This document shows, one piece after another, positions 44,601 to 57,991 of a DNA stretch of 64,000 nt. A model generated the notes under the pieces. The model was not told the origin of the DNA. It made no database searches and saw nothing but the letters and a program-made list of their open reading frames with translations. The stretch lies in the NCBI GenBank assembly GCA_037389465.1, contig JAZARR010000209.1, forward strand, positions 1 through 64,000. Direction: 5' to 3'. The DNA comes from Baylisascaris procyonis. Taxonomy: Eukaryota > Nematoda > Chromadorea > Rhabditida > Ascarididae. The stretch's first letter is position 1. Each line of letters begins with the position of its first letter. A program made the translations under genes and the position numbers.

Positions 44601-47209
44601 CCCTAACCCTAAACCTAAGCCCTAAGCCTAAGCCTAAGCCTAAGCCTAAGCCTAAGCCCTAAGCCTAAGCCTAAGCCTAAGCCTAAGCCTAAGCCTAAGC
44701 CTAAACCCTTTAGCCTAAACCTAAGCCTAAGCCTAAGTGTAAGCCTAAGCCTAAGCCTAAGGCGAACCATAAGCCCAAGCCTTAACCCAATAATGAGCCT
44801 AATCCTAAGCTCCTGATCCTAAGCCTAAGCCTAAGCCTGGGCCTAAGCCCAAGCCCAAGCCTAAGGCTAAGCCTAAGCCTAAGCCTAACCTAAGTGTAAG
44901 CGTAAGCGTAAGCCTAAGACTAAGGCTAAGCCTAAGCCTCAGCCTAAGCCTAAGCCTAAGCTTAAGCCTAAGCCTAAGCCTAGGCCTAAGCCTAAGCCTA
45001 AGCCTAAACCTAAGCCCTAAGCCCTAAGCCTAAGCCTAATCCTAAGCCTAAGCCTAAGCCTAAGCCCAAGCCTAAGCCTAAGCCTAAGCCTAAACCACTA
45101 AGCGTAGGCCTGAGACTAAGCCTAAACTTAAGGCTAAGTGTAAGCCTAAGCCTAAGCCTGGGCCTAAGCCTAAGCCTAAGCTTAAGCCTAAGCCTAAGCC
45201 TAGGCCTAAGCCTAAGCCTAAGCCTAAGCCCTAAGCCTAAACCTAAGCCCTAAGCCTAAGCCTAAGCCTAAGCCTAAGCCTAAGCCTAAGCCTAAGCCCT
45301 AAGCCTAAGCCTACTCTGAAGCCCCTAAGCCTAAGCATAAGCCTAAGCTTAAGCCTAAGCCTAAGCCTAAACTTAAGCCTAAGCCTAAGCCTAAGCCTAA
45401 GCCTAAGCCTAAGCCTAACCCCAAGCCTAGGCCTATGCCTAAGCCTAAGCCTAAGCCTAAGCCTAACCTAAGCGTAAGCCTAAGCCTAAGCCTAAGCCTA
45501 AGCCTAAGGCTAGGCCTAAGCCTAAGCCTCAGCCTAAACCTAAGCCTAAGCTTAAGCCTAAGCCTAAGCCTAAGCCTAAGCCTAAGCCTAAGCCCTATGC
45601 CTAAGCCTAAGCCTAAGGCTAACCCTAAGCCTAAGCCTAAGCCTAAGCCTAAGCCTAAGCCGAAGCCTAAGCCTAAGCCTAAGCCTAAGCGTAAGCCTAA
45701 GCCTAAGCCTAAGCCTAAGCCTAAGCCCTAAGCCTAAGCTCAAGCCTAAGCCTAAGCCTAAGCTTAAGCCTAAGCCTAAGCCTAAGCCTAAGCCAAAGCC
45801 TAAGCCTAAGCCTAAGCCTAATCCTAATCCTAAGCCTATGCCTAAGCCTAAGGCTAACTCTAAGAATAAGCCTAAGCCTAAGCCAAAGCCTAAGCCTAAG
45901 CCCTAAGCCTAACCCTAAGCCTAAGCCTCAAACAAAGCCTGAGCTGAAGCCCCCAAGCCTAAGCCTAAGCTTAAGCCTAAGCCCCTAAGCCTAAGCCTAA
46001 GCCTAAGCCTAAGCCTAAGCCTAAGCCTAAGCCTAAGGCTAAGCCTAAGCCTAAGCCTAAGCTTAAGCCTAAGCCTAAGCCTAAGCCTAAGCCTAACCTA
46101 AGCTTAAGCCTAAGCCTAAGCCAAAGCCTAACCCTAAGCTTAAGCCTAAGCCTTAGCCTAAGCCTAAGCCCTAAGCCTAAGCCTCACCCAAAGCCTAAGC
46201 TGAAGCCCCTAAGCCTAAGCCTAAGCCTAATCCTAAGCCTAAGCCTAAGCCTAACCTAAGTGTAAGCGTGAGCGTAAGCCTAAGCCTAAGCCTCAGCCTA
46301 AGCCTAAGCTTAAGCCTAAGCCTAAGGCTAACCCTTAGCCTAAGCCTAAGCCTAAGGCTAACCCTAAGCCTAAGCCCTAAGCCTAAGCCTAAGCCTAAGC
46401 CTAATCCTGAGCCTAAGCCTAAGCCTAACCTAAGTGTAAGCGTAAGCCTAAGCCTAAGCCTAAGGCTAAGCCTAAGCCTCAGCCTAAGCCTAAGCTTAAG
46501 CCTAAGCCTTAGCCTAAGCCTAAGGCTGACTCTAAGCCTAAGCCTAAGCCTAAGCCTAATCCTAAGCCTAAGCCTAAGCCCTAAGCCTAAGCCTAAGCCT
46601 AAGGCTAACCCTTAGCCTAAGCCTAAGCCTAAGGCTAACCCTAAGCCTAAGCCCTAAGCCTAAGCCTAAGCCTAGGCCTAAGCCTAACCCTTAGCCTAAG
46701 CCTAAGCCTAAGCCCTAAACCTAAGCCTAAGCCTAAGGCTAACCCTAAGCCTAAGCCTAAGCCTAAGCCTAAGCCTAAGCCTAAGCCTAAGCCTAAGTGT
46801 AAGCGTAAGCGTAAGCCTAAGCCTAAGCCTAAGGCTAAGCCTAAGCCTAAGCCTCAGCCTAAGCCTAAGCCTAAGCTTGAGCCTAAGCCTAAGCCTAAGC
46901 CTAAGCCTAAGCCTAAGCCCTATGCCTAAGCCTAAGCCTAAGGCTAACTCTAAGCCTAATCCTAAGCCTAAGCCTAAGCCCTAAGCCTAAGCCTAAGCCT
47001 AAGCCCTATGCCTAAGCCTAAGCCTAAGGCTAACTCTAAGCCTAATCCTAAGCCTAAGCCTAAGCCTAAGCCCTATGCCTAAGCCTAAGCCTAAGGCTAA
47101 CTCTAAGCCTAAGCCTAAGCCTAAGCCTAACCCTAAGCCTAACCCTAAGCCTAGGCCTATGCCTAAGCCTAAGCCTAAGCCTAAGCCTAACCTAAGCGTA
47201 AGCGTAAGC

Positions 47210-50200
47210 CTAAGCCTAAGCCTAAGGCTAGGCCTAAGCCTAAGCCTCAGCCTAAGCCTAAGCCTAAGCTTAAGCCTAAGCCTAAGCCTAAGCCTAAGCC
47301 TAAGCCTAAGCCCTATGCCTAAGCCTAAGCCTAAGGCTAAGCCTAAGGCTAACTCTAAGCCTAAGCCTAAGCCTAAGCCTAAGCCTAAGCCGAAGCCTAA
47401 GCCTAAGCCTAAGCCCTAAGCCTAAGCTCAAGCCTAAGCCTAAGCTCAAGCCTATGCCTAAGCCTAAGCTTAAGCCTAAGCCTAAGCCTAAGCCAAAGCC
47501 TAAGCCTAAGCCTAAGCCTAATCCTAAGCCTAAGGCTAACTTTAAGACTAAGCCTAAGCCTAAGCCAAAGCCTAAGCCTAAGCCCTAAGCCTAACCCTAA
47601 GCCTAAGCCTCAAACAAAGCCTGAGCTGAAGCCCCCAAGCCTAAGCCTAAGCTTAAGCCTAAGCCCCTAAGCCTAAGCCTAAGCCTAAGCCTAAGCCTAA
47701 GCCTAAGGCTAAGCCTAAGCCTAAGCCTAAGCTTAAGCCTAAGCCTAAGCCTAAGCCTAACCTAAGCTTAAGCCTGAGCCTAGGCCAAAGCCTAACCCTA
47801 AGCCCTAAGCCTAAGCCTAAGCCTCACCCAAAGCCTAAGCTGAAGCCCCTAAGCCTAAGCCTAAGCCTAATCCTAAGCCTAAGCCTAAGCCTAACCTAAG
47901 TGTAAGCGTGAGCGTAAGCCTAAGCCTAAGGCTAAGCCTAAGCCTCAGCCTAAGCCTAAGCTCAAGCCTAAACCTTAGCCTAAGCCTAAGCCTAAGCCTA
48001 AGGCTGACTCTAAGCCCTAAGCCTAAGCCTAAGCCTAAGGCTAACCCTTAGCCTAAGCCTAAGCCTAAGGCTAACCCTAAGCCTAAGCCCTAAGCGTAAG
48101 CCTAAGCCTAAGCCTAATCCTGAGCCTAAGCCTAAGCCTAACCTAAGTGTAAGCGTAAGCCTAAGCCTAAGCCTAAGGCTAAGCCTAAGCCTCAGCCTAA
48201 GCCTAAGCTTAAGCCTAAGCCTTAGCCTAAGCCTAAGGCTGACTCTAAGCCTAAGCCTAAGCCTAAGCCTAAGCCTAACCCTAAGCCTAAGCCTCAAACA
48301 AAGCCTGAGCTGAAGCCCCCAAGCCTAAGCCTAAGCTTAAGCCTAAGCCCCTAAGCCTAAGCCTAAGCCTAAGCCTAAGCCTAAGCCTAAGCCTAAGCCT
48401 AAGGCTAAGCCTAAGCCTAAGCCTAAGCTTAAGCCTAAGCCTAAGCCTAAGCCTAAGCCTAACCTAAGCTTAAGCCTAAGCCTAAGCCAAAGCCTAACCC
48501 TAAGCCCTAAGCCTAAACCTAAGCCTCACCCAAAGCCTAAGCTGAAGCCCCTAAGCCTAAGCCTAAGCCTAATCCTAAGCCTAAGCCTAAGCCTAACCTA
48601 AGTGTAAGCGTGAGCGTAAGCCTAAGCCTAAGCCTCAGCCTAAGCCTAAGCTTAAGCCTAAGCCTAAGGCTAACCCTTAGCCTAAGCCTAAGCCTAAGCC
48701 TAAGCCTAACCTAAGTGTAAGCGTAACCCTAAGCCTAAGCCCTAAGCCTAAGCCTAAGCCTAAGCCTAAGCCTAAGCCCTATGCCTAAGCCTAAGCCTAA
48801 GGCTAACTCTAAGCCTAATCCTAAGCCTAAGCCTAAGCCTAAGCCCTATGCCTAAGCCTAAGCCTAAGGCTAACTCTAAGCCTAAGCCTAAGCCTAAGCC
48901 TAACCCTAAGCCTAACCCTAAGCCTAGGCCTATGCCTAAGCCTAAGCCTAAGCCTAAGCCTAACCTAAGCGTAAGCGTAAGCCTAAGCCTAAGCCTAAGG
49001 CTAGGCCTAAGCCTAAGCCTCAGCCTAAGCCTAAGCCTAAGCTTAAGCCTAAGCCTAAGCCTAAGCCTAAGCCTAAGCCTAAGCCCTATGCCTAAGCCTA
49101 AGCCTAAGGCTAAGCCTAAGGCTAACTCTAAGCCTAAGCCTAAGCCTAAGCCTAAGCCTAAGCCGAAGCCTAAGCCTAAGCCTAAGCCTAAGCCCTAAGC
49201 CTAAGCTCAAGCCTAAGCCTAAGCTCAAGCCTATGCCTAAGCCTAAGCTTAAGCCTAAGCCTAAGCCTAAGCCAAAGCCTAAGCCTAAGCCTAAGCCTAA
49301 TCCTAAGCCTAAGGCTAACTTTAAGACTAAGCCTAAGCCTAAGCCAAAGCCTAAGCCTAAGCCCTAAGCCTAACCCTAAGCCTAAGCCTCAAACAAAGCC
49401 TGAGCTGAAGCCCCCAAGCCTAAGCCTAAGCTTAAGCCTAAGCCCCTAAGCCTAAGCCTAAGCCTAAGCCTAAGCCTAAGCCTAAGGCTAAGCCTAAGCC
49501 TAAGCCTAAGCTTAAGCCTAAGCCTAAGCCTAAGCCTAACCTAAGCTTAAGCCTGAGCCTAGGCCAAAGCCTAACCCTAAGCCCTAAGCCTAAGCCTAAG
49601 CCTCACCCAAAGCCTAAGCTGAAGCCCCTAAGCCTAAGCCTAAGCCTAATCCTAAGCCTAAGCCTAAGCCTAACCTAAGTGTAAGCGTGAGCGTAAGCCT
49701 AAGCCTAAGGCTAAGCCTAAGCCTCAGCCTAAGCCTAAGCTCAAGCCTAAACCTTAGCCTAAGCCTAAGCCTAAGCCTAAGGCTGACTCTAAGCCCTAAG
49801 CCTAAGCCTAAGCCTAAGGCTAACCCTTAGCCTAAGCCTAAGCCTAAGGCTAACCCTAAGCCTAAGCCCTAAGCGTAAGCCTAAGCCTAAGCCTAATCCT
49901 GAGCCTAAGCCTAAGCCTAACCTAAGTGTAAGCGTAAGCCTAAGCCTAAGCCTAAGGCTAAGCCTAAGCCTCAGCCTAAGCCTAAGCTTAAGCCTAAGCC
50001 TTAGCCTAAGCCTAAGGCTGACTCTAAGCCTAAGCCTAAGCCTAAGCCTAAGCCTAACCCTAAGCCTAAGCCTCAAACAAAGCCTGAGCTGAAGCCCCCA
50101 AGCCTAAGCCTAAGCTTAAGCCTAAGCCTAAGCCTAAGCCTAAGCCTAAGCCTAAGCCTAAGCCTAAGCCTAAGCCTAAGGCTAAGCCTAAGCCTAAGCC

Positions 50201-53200
50201 TAAGCTTAAGCCTAAGCCTAAGCCTAAGCCTAAGCCTAACCTAAGCTTAAGCCTAAGCCTAAGCCAAAGCCTAACCCTAAGCCCTAAGCCTAAACCTAAG
50301 CCTCACCCAAAGCCTAAGCTGAAGCCCCTAAGCCTAAGCCTAAGCCTAATCCTAAGCCTAAGCCTAAGCCTAACCTAAGTGTAAGCGTGAGCGTAAGCCT
50401 AAGCCTAAGCCTCAGCCTAAGCCTAAGCTTAAGCCTAAGCCTAAGGCTAACCCTTAGCCTAAGCCTAAGCCTAAGCCTAAGCCTAACCTAAGTGTAAGCG
50501 TAACCCTAAGCCTAAGCCCTAAGCCTAAGCCTAAGCCTAAGCCTAATCCTGAGCCTAAGCCTAAGCCTAACCTAAGTGTAAGCTTAAGCCTAAGCCTAAG
50601 CCTAAGCCTAAGCCCTATGCCTAAGCCTAAGCCTAAGGCTAACTCTAAGCCTAATCCTAAGCCTAAGCCTAACCCTAAGCCTAACCCTAAGCCTAGGCCT
50701 ATGCCTAAGCCTAAGCCTAAGCCTAAGCCTAACCTAAGCGTAAGCGTAAGCCTAAGCCTAAGCCTAAGGCTAGGCCTAAGCCTAAGCCTCAGCCTAAGCC
50801 TAAGCCTAAGCTTAAGCCTAAGCCTAAGCCTAAGCCTAAGCCTAAGCCCTATGCCTAAGCCTAAGCCTAAGGCTAAGCCTAAGGCTAACTCTAAGCCTAA
50901 GCCTAAGCCTAAGCCTAAGCCTAAGCCTAAGCCTAAGCCTAAGCCTAAGCCCTAAGCCTAAGCTCAAGCCTAAGCCTAAGCCTAAGCTTAAGCCTAAGCC
51001 TAAGCCTAAGCCAAAGCCTAAGCCTAAGCCTAAGCCTAATCCTAAGCCTAAGCCTAAGCCTAAGGCTAACTTTAAGACTAAGCCTAAGCCTAAGCCAAAG
51101 CCTAAGCCTAAGCCCTAAGCCTAACCCTAAGCCTAAGCCTCAAACAAAGCCTGAGCTGAAGCCCCCAAGCCTAAGCCTAAGCTTAAGCCTAAGCCCCTAA
51201 GCCTAAGCCTAAGCCTAAGCCTAAGCCTAAGCCTAAGGCTAAGCCTAAGCCTAAGCCTAAGCTTAAGCCTAAGCCTAAGCCTAAGCCTAACCTAAGCTTA
51301 AGCCTGAGCCTAGGCCAAAGCCTAACCCTAAGCCCTAAGCCTAAGCCTAAGCCTCACCCAAAGCCTAAGCTGAAGCCCCTAAGCCTAAGCCTAAGCCTAA
51401 TCCTAAGCCTAAGCCTAAGCCTAACCTAAGTGTAAGCGTGAGCGTAAGCCTAAGCCGAAGGCTAAGCCTAAGCCTCAGCCTAAGCCTAAGCTCAAGCCTA
51501 AGCCTTAGCCTAAGCCTAAGCCTAAGCCTAAGGCTGACTCTAAGCCTAGGCCTAAGCCTAAGCCTAAGCCTAATCCTAAGCCTAAGCCTAAGCCTAAGCC
51601 CTAAGCCTAAGCCTAAGCCTAAGGCTAACCCTTAGCCTAAGCCTAAGCCTAAGGCTAACCCTAAGCCTAAGCCCTAAGCGTAAGCCTAAGCCTAAGCCTA
51701 ATCCTGAGCCTAAGCCTAAGCCTAGCCTAAGTGTAAGCGTAAGCCTAAGCCTAAGCCTAAGGCTAGGCCTAAGCCTCAGCCTAAGCCTAAGCTTAAGCCT
51801 AAGCCTTAGCCTAAGCCTAAGGCTGACTCTAAGCCTAAGCCTAAGCCTAAGCCTAAGCCTAATCCTAAGCCTAAGCCTAAGCCTAAGCCTAAGGCTAACC
51901 CTTAGCCTAAGCCTAAGCCTAAGGCTAACCCTAAGCCTAAGCCCTAAGCCTAAGCCTAAGCCTAGGCCTAAGCCTAACCCTTAGCCTAAGCCTAAGCCTA
52001 AGCCCTAAACCTAAGCCCTAAACCTAAGCCTAAGCCTAAGGCTAACCCTAAGCCTAAGCCTAAGCCTAAGCCTAAGCCTAAGCCTAAGCCTAAGCCTAAG
52101 CCTAAGCCTAAGCCTAAGCCTAAGCCTAAGCCTAAGCCTAAGCCTAAGCCTAAGCCCTATGCTTAAGCCTAAGCCTAAGCCTAAGCCTAAGCCTAAGCCT
52201 AAGCCTAAGCCTAAGCCTAAGCCTAAGCCTAAGCCTAAGCCTAAGCCTAAGCCTAAGCCTAAGCCCAAGCCTAATCCTAAGCCTAAGCCTAAGCCCTAAG
52301 CCTAAGCCTAAGCCTAAGCCTAAGCCTAAGCCTAAGCCTAAGCCCTAAGCCTAAGCCTAAGCCTAAGCCTAAGCCTAAGCCTAACCCTAGGCCTAAGCCC
52401 CTCAGCCTAAACCCCTAAGCCTAAGCCTAAGCGTAAGCCTAAGCCTAAGTGTAAGCCTAAGCCTAAGCCTAAGGCGAACCATAAGCCTAAGCCTTAACCC
52501 AATAATAAGCCTAATCCTAAGCTCCTGATCCTAAGCCTAAGCCTAAGCCTAAGCCCAAGCCCAAGCCTAAGGCTAAGCCCAAGCCTAAGCCTAAGCCTAA
52601 GGCTAATCCCAAGCCTAAGCCTAAGCCTAAGCCTAAGCCTAAGGCTAACTCTAAGCCTAAGCCTAAGCCTAAGCCTAAGCCTAAGCCTAAGCCTAAGCCA
52701 AAGCCTAAGCCTAAGCCCAAGCGTAAGGCTAAGCCTAAGCCTAAGCCTAAGCCTAAGCCTAAGCCTAAGCCTAAGCCTAACCCTAAGCCTAAGCCTAAGC
52801 CTAAGCCTAAGCCTAAGCCTAAGCCTAAGCCTAAGCCCTAAGCCTAAGCCTAACCCTAAGCCTAACCCTAAGCCTAAGCCTAAGCCTTAGCCTAAGCCTA
52901 AGCTTAAGCCTAAGCCTAAGCCTAAGCCCTAAGCCTAAGCCTAAGCCTAAGCCTAAGCCTAAGCCTAACCCTAAGCCTAAGCCTAAGCCTAACCCTAAGC
53001 CTAAGCCTAAGCCTAAGCCTAAGCCTAAGCCTAAGCTTAAGCCTAAGCTTAAGCCTAAGCCTAAGCTTAAGACTAAGCCTAAGCCTAAGCCTAAGCCTAA
53101 GCCTAAGCCTAAGCCTAAGCCCAAGCCTAAGCCTAAGCCTAAACCTAAACCCCTAAGCGTAGGCCTAAGCCTAAGCCTAAACTTAAGCCTGAGTGTAAGC

Positions 53201-53618
53201 CTAAGCCTAAGCCCAAGGCGAACCATAAGCCTAAGCCTTAACCCAATAATAAGCCTAATCCTAAGCTCCTGATCCTAAGGCTAAGCCCAAGCCTGAGCCT
53301 AAGCCCAAGCCCAAGCCTAAGGCTAAGCTTAAGCCTAAGCCTAACCTAAGTGTAAGCGTAAGCGTAACCCTAAGCCTAAGGCTAAGCCTAAGCCTCAGCC
53401 TAAGCCTAAGCTTAAGCCTAAGCCTAAGCCTAAGCCTAATCCTAAGCCTAAGCCTAAGCCTAAGCCTAATCCTAAGCCTAAGCCTAAGCCCTAAGCCTAA
53501 GCCTAAGCTTAAGGCTGACCCTTAGCCTAAGCCTAAGCCTAAGGCTAACCCTAAGCCTTAGCCCTAAGCCTAAGCCTAAGCCTAAGCCTAAGCCTAACCC
53601 TTAGCCTAAGCCTAAGCC
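47210..53618. repeat. Large duplicated segment of the array, copy 1
   Basis: Variant landmarks here recur at a nearly constant offset of 10.38 kb in the segment 57590-64000. For example TCAAACAAAGCCTGAG at 47610, 48294, 49389, 50073 and 51140 returns at 57992, 58676, 59771, 60459 and 61525; AATAATAAGCC at 52501 returns at 62882. Confidence 0.9.
47610..51140. repeat. 1.78-kb higher-order repeat, two copies, in copy 1
   Basis: Spacing of the landmark TCAAACAAAGCCTGAG alternates 684, 1095, 684, 1067 bp, defining a 1.78-kb unit made of two unequal sub-blocks. The sub-blocks also carry the landmark CACCCAAAGCCTAAGCTGAA at matching places. Confidence 0.88.
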
Positions 53619-54897
53619 TAAGCCCAATCCTAAGCCTAAGCCTAAGCCTAAACCCCTAAGCGTAGGCCTAAGCCTAAGCCTCAACTTAAGCCTAAGTGTA
53701 AGCCTAAGCCTAACCTAAGTGTAAGCGTAAGCGTAAGCCTAAGCCTAAGGCTAAGCCTAAGCCTCAGCCTAAGCCTAAGCCTAAGCCTAAGCCTAAGCCT
53801 AAACCTAAGCCCTAAGCCTAAGCCTAATCCTAAGCTTAAGCCTAAGCCTAAGCCCAATCCTAAGCCTAAGCCTAAGCCTAAACCCCTAAGCGTAGGCCTA
53901 AGCCTAAGCCTCAACTTAAGCCTAAGTGTAAGCCTAAGCCTAAGCCTAAGCCTAAGCCTAAGCCTAAGCTTAAGCCTAAGCCTAAGCCTAAGCCTAAGCT
54001 TAAGCCTAAGCCTAAGCCTAAGCCTAAGCCTAAGCCTAAGCCTAAGCCTAAGCCTAAGCCTAAGCCTAAGCCTAAGCCTAAGCCTTAGCCTAAACCCTTT
54101 AGCCTAAGCCTAAGCCTAAGCCTAAGTGTAAGCCTAAGCCTAAGCCTAAGGCGAACCATAAGCCCAAGCCTTAACCCAATAATGAGCCTAATCCTAAGCT
54201 CCTGATCCTAAGCCTAAGCCTAAGCCTAAGCCTGAGCCTAAGCCCAAGCCCAAGCCTAAGGCTAAGCGTAAGCCTAAGCCTAACCTAAGTGTAAGCGTAA
54301 GCGTAACCCTAAGCCTAAGGCTAAGCCTAAGCCTCAGCCTAAGCCTAAGCTTAAGCCTAAGCCTAAGCCTAAGCCTAAGCCTAAGCCTAATCCTAAGCCT
54401 AAGCCTAAGCCTAAGCCTAATCCTAAGCTTAAGCCTAAGCCCTAAGCCTAAGCCTAAGCCTAAGGCTGACCCTTAGCCTAAGCCTAAGCCTAAGGCTAAC
54501 CCTAAGCCTAAGCCCTAAGCCTAAGCCTAAGCCTAAGCCTAAGCCTAACCCTTAGCCTAAGCCTAAGCCTAAGCCCAATCCTAAGCCTAAGCCTAAGCCT
54601 AAACCCCTAAGCGTAGGCCTAAGCCTAAGCCTCAACTTAAGCCTAAGCGTAGGCCTAAGCCTAAGCCTCAACTTAAGCCTAAGTGTAAGCCTAAGCCTAA
54701 GCCTAAGCCTAAGCCTAAGCCTAAGCTTAAGCCTAAGCCTAAGCCTAAGCCTAAGCCTAAGCCTGGGCCTAAGCCTAAGCCTAAGCCTAAGCCCAAGCCT
54801 AAGCCTAAGCCTAAGCCTAAGCCCTAAGCCTAAACCTAAGCCCTAAGCCTAAGCCTAAGCCTAAGCCTAAGCCTAAGCCTAACCCTAAGCCTAAGCC

Positions 54898-56830
54898 TCA
54901 AACAAAGCCTGAGCTGAAGCCCCCAAGCCTAAGCCTAAGCTTAAGCCTAAGCCCCTAAGCCTAAGCCTAAGCCTAAGCCTAAGCCTAAGCCTAAGGCTAA
55001 GCCTAAGCCTAAGCCTAAGCTTAAGCCTAAGCCTAAGCCTAAGCCTAACCTAAAGCCTAAGCTGAAGCCCCTAAGCCTAAGCCTAAGCCTAATCCTAAGC
55101 CTAAGCCTAAGCCTAACCTAAGTGTAAGCGTGAGCGTAAGCCTAAGCCTAAGGCTAAGCCTAAGCCTCAGCCTAAGCCTAAGCTCAAGCCTAAGCCTTAG
55201 CCTAAGCCTAAGCCTAAGCCTAAGGCTGACTCTAAGCCTAGGCCTAAGCCTAAGCCTAAGCCTAATCCTAAGCCTAAGCCTAAGCCTAAGCCCTAAGCCT
55301 AAGCCTAAGCCTAAGGCTAACCCTTAGCCTAAGCCTAAGCCTAAGGCTAACCCTAAGCCTAAGCCCTAAGCGTAAGCCTAAGCCTAAGCCTAATCCTGAC
55401 CCTAAGCCTAAGCCTAACTTAAGTGTAAGCGTAAGCCTAAGCCTAAGCCTAAGGCTAAGCCTAAGCCTCAGCCTAAGCCTAAGCTTAAGCCTAAGCCTTA
55501 GCCTAAGCCTAAGGCTGACTCTAAGCCTAAGCCTAAGCCTAAGCCTAAGCCTAATCCTAAGCCTAAGCCTAAGCCTAAGCCTAAGGCTAACCCTTAGCCT
55601 AAGCCTAAGCCTAAGGCTAACCCTAAGCCTAAGCCCTAAGCCTAAGCCTAAGCCTAGGCCTAGGCCTAACCCTTAGCCTAAGCCTAAGCCTAAGCCCTAA
55701 ACCTAAGCCTAAGCCTAAGGCTAACCCTAAGCCTAAGCCTAAGCCTAAGCCTAAGCCTAAGCCTAAGCCTAAGCCTAAGCCTAAGCCTAAGCCTAAGCCT
55801 AAGCCTAAGCCTAAGCCCTAAGCTTAAGCCTAAGCCTAAGCCTAAGCCTAAGCCTAAGCCTAAGCCTAAGCCTAAGCCTAAGCCTAAGCCTAAGCCTAAG
55901 CCCAAGCCTAATCCTAAGCCTAAGCCTAAGCCTAAGCCCTAAGCCTAAGCCTAAGCCTAAGCCTAAGCCTAAGCCTAAGCCTAAGCCCTAAGCCTAAGCC
56001 TAAGCCTAAGCCTAAGCCTAAGCCTAACCCTAAGCCTAAGCCCCTCAGCCTAAACCCCTAAGCCTAAGCCTAAGCGTAAGCCTAAGCCTAAGTGTAAGCC
56101 TAAGCCTAAGCCTAAGGCGAACCATAAGCCTAAGCCTTAACCCAATAATAAGCCTAATCCTAAGCTCCTGATCCTAAGCGTAAGCCTAAGCCTAAGCCCA
56201 AGCCCAAGCCTAAGGCTAAGCCCAAGCCTAAGCCTAAGCCTAAGGCTAATCCCAAGCCTAAGCCTAAGCCTAAGCCTAAGCCTAAGGCTAACTCTAAGCC
56301 TAAGCCTAAGCCTAAGCCTAAGCCTAAGCCTAAGCCTAAGCCAAAGCCTAAGCCTAAGCCTAAGCGTAAGCCTAAGCCTAAGCCCTAAGCCTAAGCCTAA
56401 GCCTAAGCCTAAGCCTAAGCCTAACCCTAAGCCTAAGCCTAAACCTAAGCCTAAGCCTAAGCCTAAGCCCTAAGCCTAAGCCTAAGCCTAAGCCTAACCC
56501 TAAGCCCAAGCCTAAGCCTTAGCCTAAGCCTAAGCTTAAGCCTAAGCCTAAGCCTAAGCCCTAAGCCTAAGCCTAAGCCTAAGCCTGACCCTAAGCCTAA
56601 GCCTAAGCCTAACCCTAAGCCTAAGCCTAAGCCTAAGCCTAAGCCTAAGCCTAAGCTTAAGCCTAAGCTTAAGCCTAAGCCTAAGCTTAAGACTAAGCCT
56701 AAGCCTAAGCCTAAGCCTAAGCCTAAGCCCAAGCCTAAGCCTAAGCCTAAACCTAAACCCCTAAGCGTAGGCCTAAGCCTAAGCCTAAACTTAAGCCTAA
56801 GTGTAAGCCTAAGCCTAAGCCTAAGCCTAA
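54898..56830. repeat. Secondary duplication of about 51140-53200
   Basis: Landmarks at 51140 and 52501 recur at 54898 and 56144 (offsets 3.76 and 3.64 kb), with a short internal deletion near 55048 where CCTAACCTAA joins AGCCTAAGCTGAAG directly. The nested copy shares the neighbouring variant order. Confidence 0.75.
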
Positions 56831-57991
56831 GCCTAAGCCTAAGCCTAAGCCTAAGCCTAACCCTAAGCCTAAGCCTAAGCCTAAGCCCTAAGCCTAAGCC
56901 CAATCCTAAGCCTAAGCCTAAGCCTAAACCCCTAAGCGTAGGCCTAAGCCTAAGCCTCAACTTAAGCCTAAGCGTAGGCCTAAGCCTAAGCCTCAACTTA
57001 AGCCTAAGTGTAAGCCTAAGCCTAAGCCTAAGCCTAAGCCTATGCCTAAGCTTAAGCCTAAGCCTAAGCCTAAGCCTAAGCCTAAGCCTGGGCCTAAGCC
57101 TAAGCCTAAGCCTAAGCCCAAGCCTAAGCCTAAGCCTAAGCCTAAGCCCTAAGCCTAAACCTAAGCCCTAAGCCTAAGCCTAAGCCTAAGCCTAAGCCTA
57201 AGCCTAACCCTAAGCCTAAGCCTCAAACAAAGCCTGAGCTGAAGCCCCCAAGCCTAAGCCTAAGCTTAAGCCTAAGCCCCTAAGCCTAAGCCTAAGCCTA
57301 AGCCTAAGCCTAAGCCTAAGGCTAAGCCTAAGCCTAAGCCTAAGCTTAAGCCTAAGCCTAAGCCTAAGCCTAACCTAAGCTTAAGCCTGAGCCTAGGCCA
57401 AAGCCTAACCCTAAGCTCTAAGCCTAAGCCTAAGCCTCACCCAAAGCCTAAGCTGAAGCCCCTAAGCCTAAGCCTAAGCCTAATCCTAAGCCTAAGCCTA
57501 AGCCTAACCCTAAGCCTAAGCCTCAAACAAAGCCTGAGCTGAAGCCCCCAAGCCTAAGCCTAAGCTTAAGCCTAAGCCCCTAAGCCTAAGCCTAAGCCTA
57601 AGGCTAGGCCTAAGCCTAAGCCTCAGCCTAAGCCTAAGCCTAAGCTTAAGCCTAAGCCTAAGCCTAAGCCTAAGCCTAAGCCTAAGCCCTATGCCTAAGC
57701 CTAAGCCTAAGGCTAAGCCTAAGGCTAACTCTAAGCCTAAGCCTAAGCCTAAGCCTAAGCCTAAGCCGAAGCCTAAGCCTAAGCCTAAGCCTAAGCCCTA
57801 AGCCTAAGCTCAAGCCTAAGCCTAAGCTCAAGCCTATGCCTAAGCCTAAGCTTAAGCCTAAGCCTAAGCCTAAGCCAAAGCCTAAGCCTAAGCCTAAGCC
57901 TAATCCTAAGCCTAAGGCTAACTTTAAGACTAAGCCTAAGCCTAAGCCAAAGCCTAAGCCTAAGCCCTAAGCCTAACCCTAAGCCTAAGCC

